A stretch of DNA of 64,000 bases from Erysipelothrix sp. (GTDB taxonomy: Bacteria; Bacillota_I; Bacilli_A; Erysipelotrichales; Erysipelotrichaceae): assembly GCA_012512595.1 (NCBI GenBank), contig JAAZDW010000010.1:34760-98759 (forward strand), in the 5' to 3' direction. Each line of letters opens with the position of its first letter. Position 1 is the stretch's first letter. A program made the position numbers and the translations under genes. Shown in pieces: positions 31,151 to 39,921 of this stretch. The notes beneath the pieces are model-generated. The model made no database searches. It was given only the letters and a program-made list of their open reading frames with translations, and was not told the origin of the DNA.

Positions 31151-32113
31151 ATGATTAAGACAATCGCAGTTTTAACATCTGGTGGTGATTCCCCAGGGAT
31201 GAATGCAGCAATACGTTCAATCACGCGTTCAGCAATAGCTAGAGGAATAAAAGTCATGGGAGTTAGGGATGGTTTTTTAGGCCTAATCAACAATGATGTT
31301 TTCGAAATGGAAAGATCTGATGTAAGTGGTATTATTGTTCGCGGTGGAACAATGTTAGGTAGTGCTCGCGTTCCGGGATTTACAGAACGTGCAGTTCAAG
31401 ATTTAGCCATCGACACTTTCAAAAAAAATCAAATTGACGCGATGATTGTTATTGGTGGAGACGGGTCATACCGTGGAGCCCTTGCTTTAAGTAAGCTTGG
31501 AATTAAATGTATGACTATTCCAGGAACCATTGACAATGACATCCCCGGAACTGAAGAGACAATTGGGTTTGACACAGCGTTAAATACCGCCATTGAGGCC
31601 ATTGATAAACTAAGAGATACATCATCTTCACACCATCGTTGTTCGGTTGTAGAAGTTATGGGAAACCGTTGTGGAGACTTAGCACTTTATGCTGGGATAT
31701 CAACCGGGGCCGAGCTAGTAATCACGCCTGAAACAGGATATGATTATGAATGGACCATTAAAAGATTACAAGAACTTGATCAGATTAGAAAAAAAAGTCA
31801 CGCAATTGTTGTAATTAGTGAGAAATTAACTGACGCTGAAGATTTAGCAAAGAGTATTTCGCGGAAAACTTCCTTTGCTGGGCGATCAACAGTCTTAGGC
31901 TATATTCAAAGAGGTGGTTCACCAACGGCCAAAGATCGAATACTCGCAACCAGAATGGGAGATTTTGCTGTCACATCCTTACTTGATGGAAAACATGCAC
32001 ATGCAGTAGGTATGATTGAAGGACAGCTTGTATCAATGTCAATTGAAGATACATTCAAACACAAAAAGAAAGTTAAGCAAGACATGTTTGATTTACAAAA
32101 ACGTTTGGTTTAA
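31151..32113 (+). CDS. pfkA: 6-phosphofructokinase
   Basis: LTSGGDSPGMNAAIR, GTIDNDIPGTEETIGFDTA. Confidence 0.97.
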   Translation: MIKTIAVLTSGGDSPGMNAAIRSITRSAIARGIKVMGVRDGFLGLINNDVFEMERSDVSGIIVRGGTMLGSARVPGFTERAVQDLAIDTFKKNQIDAMIVIGGDGSYRGALALSKLGIKCMTIPGTIDNDIPGTEETIGFDTALNTAIEAIDKLRDTSSSHHRCSVVEVMGNRCGDLALYAGISTGAELVITPETGYDYEWTIKRLQELDQIRKKSHAIVVISEKLTDAEDLAKSISRKTSFAGRSTVLGYIQRGGSPTAKDRILATRMGDFAVTSLLDGKHAHAVGMIEGQLVSMSIEDTFKHKKKVKQDMFDLQKRLV

Positions 32114-32130
32114 AAATTATAGGAGGATTT

Positions 32131-33555
32131 ATGATAGACATTAGAAAAACAAAGATCGTAGCAACAATTGGACCTGCTACAAAGACTTACGAGATGATGG
32201 TAGAGTTAGCGAAAGCTGGAATTAACATTGCAAGATTAAACTTTTCACATGAAACACAAGCAGACCACCTTGAAAGAATGAATATGATTAAAAAGGTTAA
32301 TGCTGATTTAGGCACAAGTGTAGCAATTTTGGCTGACACTAAAGGACCTGAAATTAGATGTGGAGTCATGGAAGATGAAGGTTTTCTACTTGAAAAAGGC
32401 GACATAATTAGAGTTGTTAAAGAAGACGTTTTGGGTAATAAAGAGCGTTTTACAATTGATGTTCCTGAACTCTATGATGATGTTAAAGCTGGTAATGTAC
32501 TTTTAATTGATGATGGTAAAATGCGCTTAACTATAACAGAAGCTTCAGCTGATGAATTAGTGTGTCGTGTTGAAAATCCAGGAATGATTAAAACTAGAAA
32601 AGGTGTTAACGTTCCAGGGGTTCGTTTATCAATGCCATTTATTTCAGAAAAAGATGAGGCAGACATTAGATTTGCATGTCGTGAAGGCGCTGACTTTTTG
32701 GCGGCATCATTTGTTAGAAGAAAAGAAGATATTTTAGAAATTAGAGAAATATTAATGGATGAAGGCAAACCAAACATGCAAATTATCCCGAAAATTGAAA
32801 ACCAAGAAGGATATGATAATCTAAGAGAAATTTTAGAAGTATCGGATGGTGTAATGGTTGCGCGTGGAGACTTAGGTGTTGAAATTAGTTTAGAACTTGT
32901 ACCTATTTTCCAAAAACAAATGATTAAATTAGCAAACGAAATGGGTAAACCAGTTATTACAGCTACACACATGTTAGAGTCAATGATGGGCAACCCAAGA
33001 CCAACAAGAGCTGAAGCTAGTGACGTTGCAAATGCAATTGTAGATGGTTCAGATGCAGTTATGCTTTCAGGAGAAACAGCAGCGGGACTTTATCCAATTG
33101 AAGCAGTAAAAACAATGTCAACAATTACAAAAGCAATGGAAGGTATCATTCCTTATGCCGACCGCTTATATAAGGCTAAAAAATCAAGTCAACCAACAAT
33201 TCAAGATTCAATTGGAATTGCAGTTGCTGATGCAGCGCATAACTTAGATAGTGTTGATGCAATAGTTTGTTTTACACAAAGTGGAAACAGTGCAAAAAGA
33301 CTTTCAAAATTCCGTCCAGAAGTACCAATTCTAGCAGTAACATTTGATGAAGTTGTTCAAAGAAGTTTAAACTGTTATTGGGGAGTATATCCAATTTATA
33401 GTGCTGAACAAAATGAAACATCAACTGATGAAAAACTAGCGACAAGAATTGCTAAAGAGTTTGGTGTTGAAGATGGCAAACTAATCGTTATCGTTGCTGG
33501 TTATCCTTCAGGTGAAGGCGCAACCAACATGATGAAAATAATTAAAGTTAAGTAA
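32131..33555 (+). CDS. pyk: Pyruvate kinase
   Basis: IDIRKTKIVATIGPAT, MVARGDLGVEI, ITATHMLESM. Confidence 0.97.
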   Translation: MIDIRKTKIVATIGPATKTYEMMVELAKAGINIARLNFSHETQADHLERMNMIKKVNADLGTSVAILADTKGPEIRCGVMEDEGFLLEKGDIIRVVKEDVLGNKERFTIDVPELYDDVKAGNVLLIDDGKMRLTITEASADELVCRVENPGMIKTRKGVNVPGVRLSMPFISEKDEADIRFACREGADFLAASFVRRKEDILEIREILMDEGKPNMQIIPKIENQEGYDNLREILEVSDGVMVARGDLGVEISLELVPIFQKQMIKLANEMGKPVITATHMLESMMGNPRPTRAEASDVANAIVDGSDAVMLSGETAAGLYPIEAVKTMSTITKAMEGIIPYADRLYKAKKSSQPTIQDSIGIAVADAAHNLDSVDAIVCFTQSGNSAKRLSKFRPEVPILAVTFDEVVQRSLNCYWGVYPIYSAEQNETSTDEKLATRIAKEFGVEDGKLIVIVAGYPSGEGATNMMKIIKVK

Positions 33556-33578
33556 TATAATATAGTAAGGGGTATTTT

Positions 33579-34478
33579 ATGAAAACATATATTGGTGTTG
33601 ACTTAGGTGGAACTCTTGTTAGAGTAGCTAAAGTATCAGCTAGTGGGGAAATATTGTATGAGTCAAAAAGTGATTCCTTGGCCCAAAAAGGCCCTGAAAT
33701 AGTTTTAGACAATATTATTAAAATGATCAAAAATATTCCAGACTACAAAGAATGTGTGGGAGTGGGACTTGGGATTCCAGGTCCAGTTGATACCGTAAAA
33801 GGTATCATCACACTTGCCACTAATTTGAAAGATTTTACTAATTTTCCAGTTGCAAAATATTTAGAAGATGCATTGGGACTCCGGGTATTTCTAGACAATG
33901 ATGCTAACGTTGCTGGCCTTGCTGAAGCAACACTTGGAGCTGGTAAAGACTTACCAAGTGTATATTATATAACACAGTCAACAGGAATTGGCGGAGCCTT
34001 TGTTGTTGATGGTAGAGTCATATCAGGGAGAACTGGTTATGCTGGTGAAGTTGCAAATATCGTAGTCTGTGAAAGTAGTGAAAAAATCAATCACTTAAAT
34101 CTTGGAGCAGTTGAAAATGAAGCAAGTGGAACAGCCCTTGTCAGAAGAGCTAAAGAGCTTGTTGATCCTGAAATTAGTGATGCTAGAGAAATATTTGAGT
34201 TAGCTCGCGAAGGTAATGAGAAAGCTTTATTTTTAGTTGACGATATGGCAAGAAAGTTTGCTTTAATGATGGCAAACGTAGCTCATGTTGTTGACCCACA
34301 TATATTTGTTTTAGGTGGAGGAATAACTAAAGCCCATGATATGTACTTAGACTTAGTGAGAGAGTATTTCAAAGGCTATGTACACAAAGGAATGCGCGGT
34401 ATTAAGATAGAATTAGCACAACTTAAAGAGCCAGGTATAATTGGTGCAGCAATGCTACCACTATCTTATGGATTATAG
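33579..34478 (+). CDS. ROK family protein (putative sugar kinase)
   Basis: YIGVDLGGTLVRVAKV, GLGIPGPVD, LDNDANVAGLAEA. Confidence 0.9.
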   Translation: MKTYIGVDLGGTLVRVAKVSASGEILYESKSDSLAQKGPEIVLDNIIKMIKNIPDYKECVGVGLGIPGPVDTVKGIITLATNLKDFTNFPVAKYLEDALGLRVFLDNDANVAGLAEATLGAGKDLPSVYYITQSTGIGGAFVVDGRVISGRTGYAGEVANIVVCESSEKINHLNLGAVENEASGTALVRRAKELVDPEISDAREIFELAREGNEKALFLVDDMARKFALMMANVAHVVDPHIFVLGGGITKAHDMYLDLVREYFKGYVHKGMRGIKIELAQLKEPGIIGAAMLPLSYGL

Positions 34479-34486
34479 GAGAAAAT

Positions 34487-35734
34487 ATGGTATTTGACTT
34501 AGTAGATGACAAAATCTTAGAAAAATATGCTGAACTGGCAGTAAATGTCGGAATAAACATCAAAAAAAATCAACCAGTAGTAATGACAGCCTCTTTAGCG
34601 AGTGCTAAGTTTGCTCGTCTTTGTGCTCAAAAAGCCTATGATAAAGGGGCAAAGTTTGTCCATGTTTTATGGCATGATGATGAAATGAGTAAAATCAATT
34701 TTATTAATGCTGATATTTCTAATTTTGAAAATATCGCCCAATATAAAATTGACCAATATGATTATTTCATTGACGAAAAAGTAGCACGTTTAAATATTAT
34801 TGATGATGTACCAGGCTATTTTGCTGATGTTGACTCAAGCAAACTTGCTGCAAATGCTAAAGCTGCTGGACAAGCGTTTAAACGCTATCGTGATTATTCA
34901 ATGGGAAATCATGGACAGTGGACGATTGTTGCAGTTCCAAGTGTTGGCTGGGCAAATTTAGTATTTCCCAAGCTAAGTGATAAAGAAGCAGTAATAAAAT
35001 TATGGGATGCTATTTTAGCGGCCGTAAGAGTTGGTCTAGATAATGATCCAGCCAAAGAGTGGAATACCCATAACGAGAAGTTGAAACAAAATAATGATAT
35101 TTTAAATCAACATAATTTCAAATCCTTACATTTTACCAACAGCGTTGGCACTGATTTAACCGTTGGCTTAGCTGATAATCATCGTTGGGCAGGCGGATCA
35201 GAAGTTGCAGGAAATGGACAAATATTTAATCCAAATCTACCAACTGAAGAAAACTTTACCATGCCACACCGAGATCGTGTTGATGGTACGGTTGTTTCAA
35301 CAAAGCCTCTTGATTATCAAGGTGTTTTAATCGATAATTTTAAATTAGAATTTAAAGATGGCAAAGTTATTAGTGCAATTGCAGAGAAAAATGAAGATAA
35401 GTTAATTGAACTATTAGATAATGATGAAGGAAGTCGTCATATAGGCGAAGTAGCGCTCTTGCCCCACGACTCTCCAATTCAAAATAGCGACATCTTATTT
35501 TACAACACACTATTTGATGAAAATGCATCTTGTCATTTAGCCTTGGGTAATGCTTATCCAATGAATATTATTGGTGGTGTTGAAATGGATGAAGAACAAC
35601 TTAAATCTAAGGGTTATAATTCTTCACTAGTCCATGTTGACTTTATGTTTGGTAGTGCTGATATGAAGATAGACGGAATTAAACATGATGGTTCAACAAT
35701 CGCAGTTTTTAGAAATGGAAATTTCGTTATATAA
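34487..35734 (+). CDS. M29 family aminopeptidase
   Basis: AmpS/PepS-like: NHRWAGGSEVAGNGQIFNPNLPTEENFTMPHRDRVDGTV, HLALGNAYP. Confidence 0.9.
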   Translation: MVFDLVDDKILEKYAELAVNVGINIKKNQPVVMTASLASAKFARLCAQKAYDKGAKFVHVLWHDDEMSKINFINADISNFENIAQYKIDQYDYFIDEKVARLNIIDDVPGYFADVDSSKLAANAKAAGQAFKRYRDYSMGNHGQWTIVAVPSVGWANLVFPKLSDKEAVIKLWDAILAAVRVGLDNDPAKEWNTHNEKLKQNNDILNQHNFKSLHFTNSVGTDLTVGLADNHRWAGGSEVAGNGQIFNPNLPTEENFTMPHRDRVDGTVVSTKPLDYQGVLIDNFKLEFKDGKVISAIAEKNEDKLIELLDNDEGSRHIGEVALLPHDSPIQNSDILFYNTLFDENASCHLALGNAYPMNIIGGVEMDEEQLKSKGYNSSLVHVDFMFGSADMKIDGIKHDGSTIAVFRNGNFVI

Positions 35735-35740
35735 TTATTT

Positions 35741-35778
35741 AAAAGTACTACACAAAAAAATGGGTAGTACTTTTTTGT
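35741..35778 (+). terminator. Intrinsic terminator
   Basis: AAAAGTACTA-loop-TAGTACTTTTTT. Confidence 0.8.
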
Positions 35779-35804
35779 TTAAAATATCGAAATAAGGAGA
35801 ATAC

Positions 35805-36620
35805 ATGAAGCCCGAAAACTATGTTATTAAAGAAAATCAAGATGGTACAGTTATCACAGTCAAAGATATTCAAAAAGTCTTGTTAAAAATAATGGTCGAA
35901 TTTGACCGGATTTGTAATAAGCATAATCTAGATTATGTTTTAGCCTTTGGAAGTCAATTAGGGGCAGTTAGACATCATGGATTTATTCCATGGGATGACG
36001 ATATTGATATTTGGATGACAAGAAAAGCGTACCTAAAGTTAGTTGAAATATTAAAACAAGAACTTAAATCACCTTTTTATTTTCAATGCTTTGAAAAAGA
36101 GGACAAGTACAACGTAACAATACCAAATATGAAAATCAAGATTGAAAACACCTTTCTAAAAGAAAAAAACACAATTATAAAAAATAGGTTAGATGGTGAA
36201 GGCTTATTTATTGATATTTTTATTTTAGATTCAATCTCTGAAAACAAGTATAAGCATTTGTTTCATCGAATCGTAAGTACAAGTATTATGCCGTTTATAA
36301 TTATTTTTGACATAATGAATATTGACTCAAGATTTTTTACCAAACTTTTATATCGTTATTCAAACTGGTATGCAAATAAAAATAAGGATAGTAAGTATGG
36401 ATACTTAAGTTTGTCATGGACTTATGATAGCTTTAAGGATCGAAGGGTCTTAAAATCAGATGTTTTTCCAAGTATAAAATGGCAATTTGAAGACTATTCA
36501 TTTAGAATCGCAAATAACTATGATAAAATATTAAAAGAGACATATGGCGATTATATGCAACTACCTAAGCAAGCTAGCCGCCAACCAAAGCATATTAAAG
36601 AGATAATAATAGATTTATAG
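35805..36620 (+). CDS. LicD family protein (phosphotransferase)
   Basis: LAFGSQLGAVRHHGFIPWDDDIDIWM signature. Confidence 0.9.
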   Translation: MKPENYVIKENQDGTVITVKDIQKVLLKIMVEFDRICNKHNLDYVLAFGSQLGAVRHHGFIPWDDDIDIWMTRKAYLKLVEILKQELKSPFYFQCFEKEDKYNVTIPNMKIKIENTFLKEKNTIIKNRLDGEGLFIDIFILDSISENKYKHLFHRIVSTSIMPFIIIFDIMNIDSRFFTKLLYRYSNWYANKNKDSKYGYLSLSWTYDSFKDRRVLKSDVFPSIKWQFEDYSFRIANNYDKILKETYGDYMQLPKQASRQPKHIKEIIIDL

Positions 36621-36650
36621 TAGTATGTATAGAAACGGGAGGGTGTTATA

Positions 36651-37847
36651 ATGAATATTATTTTGGCAGTAAATGCCGGCAGTTCTTCATTGAAATTTCA
36701 GTTATTTGATATGCCGGAAGAAAAAGTTATTGTTTCAGGACAAATTGAAAGGATTGGATTTAATAGTTCAGTTTTTACAATGAAAAAAAATGGTGAAAAA
36801 TTTAAAAAAGTCGCAGATATTAAAAACCATAATGTGGCAGTTGAGACCTTATTGAATACCTTAACTAAAGAAGGTATTGTTGATGACATTAATGAAATTA
36901 CAGGTGTTGGCCACAGAGTAGTCCATGGTGGAGAAATATATTCAAAATCAGTTTTGATTGATGATGAAGTTATTAAAAATATTGAAAAGTTGAGCAAATT
37001 AGCTCCACTACATAATCCAGTTAACTTGGTAGGGATCTTAGCCTTTAAGAAAGCGCTGCCAAAGGCTGTCCAAGTGGCAGTATTTGATACGGCCTTTCAT
37101 CAAACGATGCGACCATGTACATACTTATATCCACTACCTTATGAATATTATGAAAGATTAAAGATCAGAAAATACGGATTTCATGGAACTTCACACTTTT
37201 ATGTTTCAAGAAAAGTTGCAGAGCTAATGAATAAAGATATTGAAAAACTTAATATCATCTCAGTCCACCTTGGCAATGGCGCATCAATAACTGCGATAAA
37301 AGGTGGTAAATCTGTTAATACTTCAATGGGCTTTACACCACTGGCAGGGATCATGATGGGCACAAGGACAGGCGACGTTGATCCAGCTATTTTACCGTTT
37401 ATCATGGAAGAAGATGGATTGACTTCAAGTGAAGTTTTAGAAGTCTTTAATCATCGCTCAGGAATGTATGGAGTTAGTGGTATTTCAAGTGATGCACGCG
37501 ATATTTTAGAAGCGGCCGAAAAAGGCGATCAGCGTTCAATTCTCACACTTAATATGTACAACAATCGAATTTCTGAAGTAATTGGGTCATATTTTATTAG
37601 ACTTAAAAAAGTTGACGCTATTGTCTTTACCGGTGGTATTGGAGAAAATGCTACAACAATGCGCAGAGATATCTTTAAAGAAATAGCCGAGCCAATGAAT
37701 TTAAAAATTGATGATGAATTAAATCTTAAAACTATGGGCACAAACACTAAGATTAGTTTACCAAATAGTGCCAGTGAGGTTTGGATTGTTGCAACAAATG
37801 AAGAATTAGTCATTGCGCAAGATACTAACAAATTTATTAAAGAGTAA
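36651..37847 (+). CDS. ackA: Acetate kinase
   Basis: VNAGSSSLKFQLFD, GFTPLAGIMMGTRTGDVDP. Confidence 0.97.
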   Translation: MNIILAVNAGSSSLKFQLFDMPEEKVIVSGQIERIGFNSSVFTMKKNGEKFKKVADIKNHNVAVETLLNTLTKEGIVDDINEITGVGHRVVHGGEIYSKSVLIDDEVIKNIEKLSKLAPLHNPVNLVGILAFKKALPKAVQVAVFDTAFHQTMRPCTYLYPLPYEYYERLKIRKYGFHGTSHFYVSRKVAELMNKDIEKLNIISVHLGNGASITAIKGGKSVNTSMGFTPLAGIMMGTRTGDVDPAILPFIMEEDGLTSSEVLEVFNHRSGMYGVSGISSDARDILEAAEKGDQRSILTLNMYNNRISEVIGSYFIRLKKVDAIVFTGGIGENATTMRRDIFKEIAEPMNLKIDDELNLKTMGTNTKISLPNSASEVWIVATNEELVIAQDTNKFIKE

Positions 37848-37904
37848 ATACATTTTTATGCATCCAAATTATGTTATAATAGTAGTATAAATAAAAGACA
37901 TGGA

Positions 37905-38099
37905 TAATTATTTGTAATTTAGAGAGGAAAGTGGTTGGTGCAAACTTTCTGCGCAAATAATTATCTACTCCTTTTAATGAGAAGGTAGGAAATGACCATC
38001 CGTATAACTTGCGTTAAAAGTATCAAGAGCACATTTTTATTTTTAAGTGTGAACTAAGGTGGTAACGCGAGAACTCGTCCTTTGTTGGGGGAGTTTTTT
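37905..38099 (+). ncRNA. T-box leader (threonine) upstream of thrS
   Basis: AAGGTGGTAACGCGAGAACTCGTCC and GGGGGAGTTTTTTT; candidate specifier ACT in TCTACTCCTTTTAATGAG; extended -10 TGTTATAAT at 37872-37880. Confidence 0.92.
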
Positions 38100-38119
38100 T
38101 AATGAAAGAGAGAGATTAT

Positions 38120-39853
38120 ATGATTAATATATTAAATGATCAAGACTTAGTTAAGTTAAATCACAGTGCAGCCCATGTGATGGCACAAGCGATTAGAAGG
38201 CTTTATCCACAGGCAAATTTTTGGGTAGGACCAGTTATTACATCAGGTTTTTACTATGATATTGACTTATATGGCGAAGTAATATCAGAAGCAGATTTTG
38301 AACAAATTGAACGTGAAATGAAGAAAATTTCAAAAGATGGTAAAAGAATAACCCGCGCTGAGTTATCAAAAAGTGAGGCCTTAGAACTTTTTAAAGATGA
38401 TCCATATAAAATAGATTTAATAAATGACTTACCAACTGATGAGGTTATTTCTACATATAAACAAGGTGAATTTATTGATCTTTGCCGTGGACCTCATGTT
38501 GAGACTGTAAAAGAAGTCAAGCACTTCAAGTTGTTGAAAGTATCAGGCGCATATTTTAAAGGCGATTCTAAAAATAAACAACTTCAAAGAGTTTATGGAA
38601 TTGCGTTTAGAAGCCAGGCTGAATTAGATGACCATTTATTTATGTTGGAAGAAGCGGCAAAACGTGATCATAAAAAGTTAGGTCGTGAACTTGATATCTT
38701 TATGATGAGTGATTATGCAGTTGGCCACCCATTCTTTTTAAACAACGGAATGATTTTAAGAAATGAACTAGAGAAATTTTGGTATGACGAGCATACAAAG
38801 GAAAACTATGAGTTTATAAAAACACCAGTAATGTTAAGTCAAGAACTTTGGGAAAAATCTGGCCATTGGGCAAACTACAAGGACAACATGTACACAACAA
38901 CAGTTGATGACCAAGTATATGCGATCAAACCAATGAACTGTCCAGGGGGAATGTTGGCCTATAAAAATTCAATGCACTCTTATCGGGACTTTCCATTAAG
39001 AGTAGGAGAGTTGGGTCATGTTCATCGCTATGAAGCTAGTGGAGCTTTAAACGGCTTATTTAGAGTAAGAAGCTTTACCCAAGATGATGCGCATATCTTT
39101 ATGACTAAAGACCAAGTAGAAGCTGAAACAATTAGACTAATGGATTTAATTGACAGAATATATTCAGCCTTTAATTTTGAATATCGAATTGAACTTTCAA
39201 CTCGTCCAGAAGCTAAATTTATTGGCGAAATTGCCGACTGGGATGAATCAGAAAGAATCTTAGAAGAAGTTATTAAAAAAACTGGTCGTCAATATCAAAT
39301 TAATGTGGGTGATGGAGCTTTTTATGGTCCAAAAATTGACTTTCAAATTAAGGATTCATTAGGCCGCGAATGGCAGTGTGGTACAATTCAATTAGATATG
39401 AACTTACCTGAAAGATTTGACCTTACTTACATTGATGATCATGGAGATAAAGTCAGACCAATAATGTTACATCGAGCGATCTTTGGCTCACTAGAACGCT
39501 TTATTGGAATCTTAATTGAACACTATGCGGGAGCCTTTCCTTTATGGCTAGCACCAAAGCAAATAGAAATTATCCCTGTGAATAATGAATTTCACTTAGA
39601 ATATTCACAAAAGATTGAAAAAAGACTAAAAGAATTAGGTTATCGTGTTTCAATTGACCAAAGAGATGAAAAATTAGGCTATCGTTTACGCCAAGCTCAA
39701 ATAATGAAAGTTCCGGTTCAATTAATCATTGGTGACAATGAAATCAATGATGAGACAATTAATGTTAGAAGATATGGGTCAAGAGATCAAAAGGCCTTTA
39801 GTTTAGAAGAATACATTGAAATATTAGATACAGAAATTGCGAATAAAGCTTAA
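38120..39853 (+). CDS. thrS: Threonine--tRNA ligase lacking an N-terminal TGS domain
   Basis: HSAAHVMAQAIRRLYP editing domain starts about 15 aa from Met; catalytic KPMNCPGGMLAYKN, RVRSFTQDDAHIF. Confidence 0.95.
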   Translation: MINILNDQDLVKLNHSAAHVMAQAIRRLYPQANFWVGPVITSGFYYDIDLYGEVISEADFEQIEREMKKISKDGKRITRAELSKSEALELFKDDPYKIDLINDLPTDEVISTYKQGEFIDLCRGPHVETVKEVKHFKLLKVSGAYFKGDSKNKQLQRVYGIAFRSQAELDDHLFMLEEAAKRDHKKLGRELDIFMMSDYAVGHPFFLNNGMILRNELEKFWYDEHTKENYEFIKTPVMLSQELWEKSGHWANYKDNMYTTTVDDQVYAIKPMNCPGGMLAYKNSMHSYRDFPLRVGELGHVHRYEASGALNGLFRVRSFTQDDAHIFMTKDQVEAETIRLMDLIDRIYSAFNFEYRIELSTRPEAKFIGEIADWDESERILEEVIKKTGRQYQINVGDGAFYGPKIDFQIKDSLGREWQCGTIQLDMNLPERFDLTYIDDHGDKVRPIMLHRAIFGSLERFIGILIEHYAGAFPLWLAPKQIEIIPVNNEFHLEYSQKIEKRLKELGYRVSIDQRDEKLGYRLRQAQIMKVPVQLIIGDNEINDETINVRRYGSRDQKAFSLEEYIEILDTEIANKA

Positions 39854-39921
39854 TAATTTAAAAGGGCCTATAATAATAGGTCTTTTTATACTTGCTTAGA
39901 TAATATTTAGAAAAGAGGATT

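Noticed and set aside
32472-32993. 173-aa minus-strand ORF inside pyk
   Set aside because: Fully antisense to a conserved pyruvate kinase; no RBS or family resemblance.
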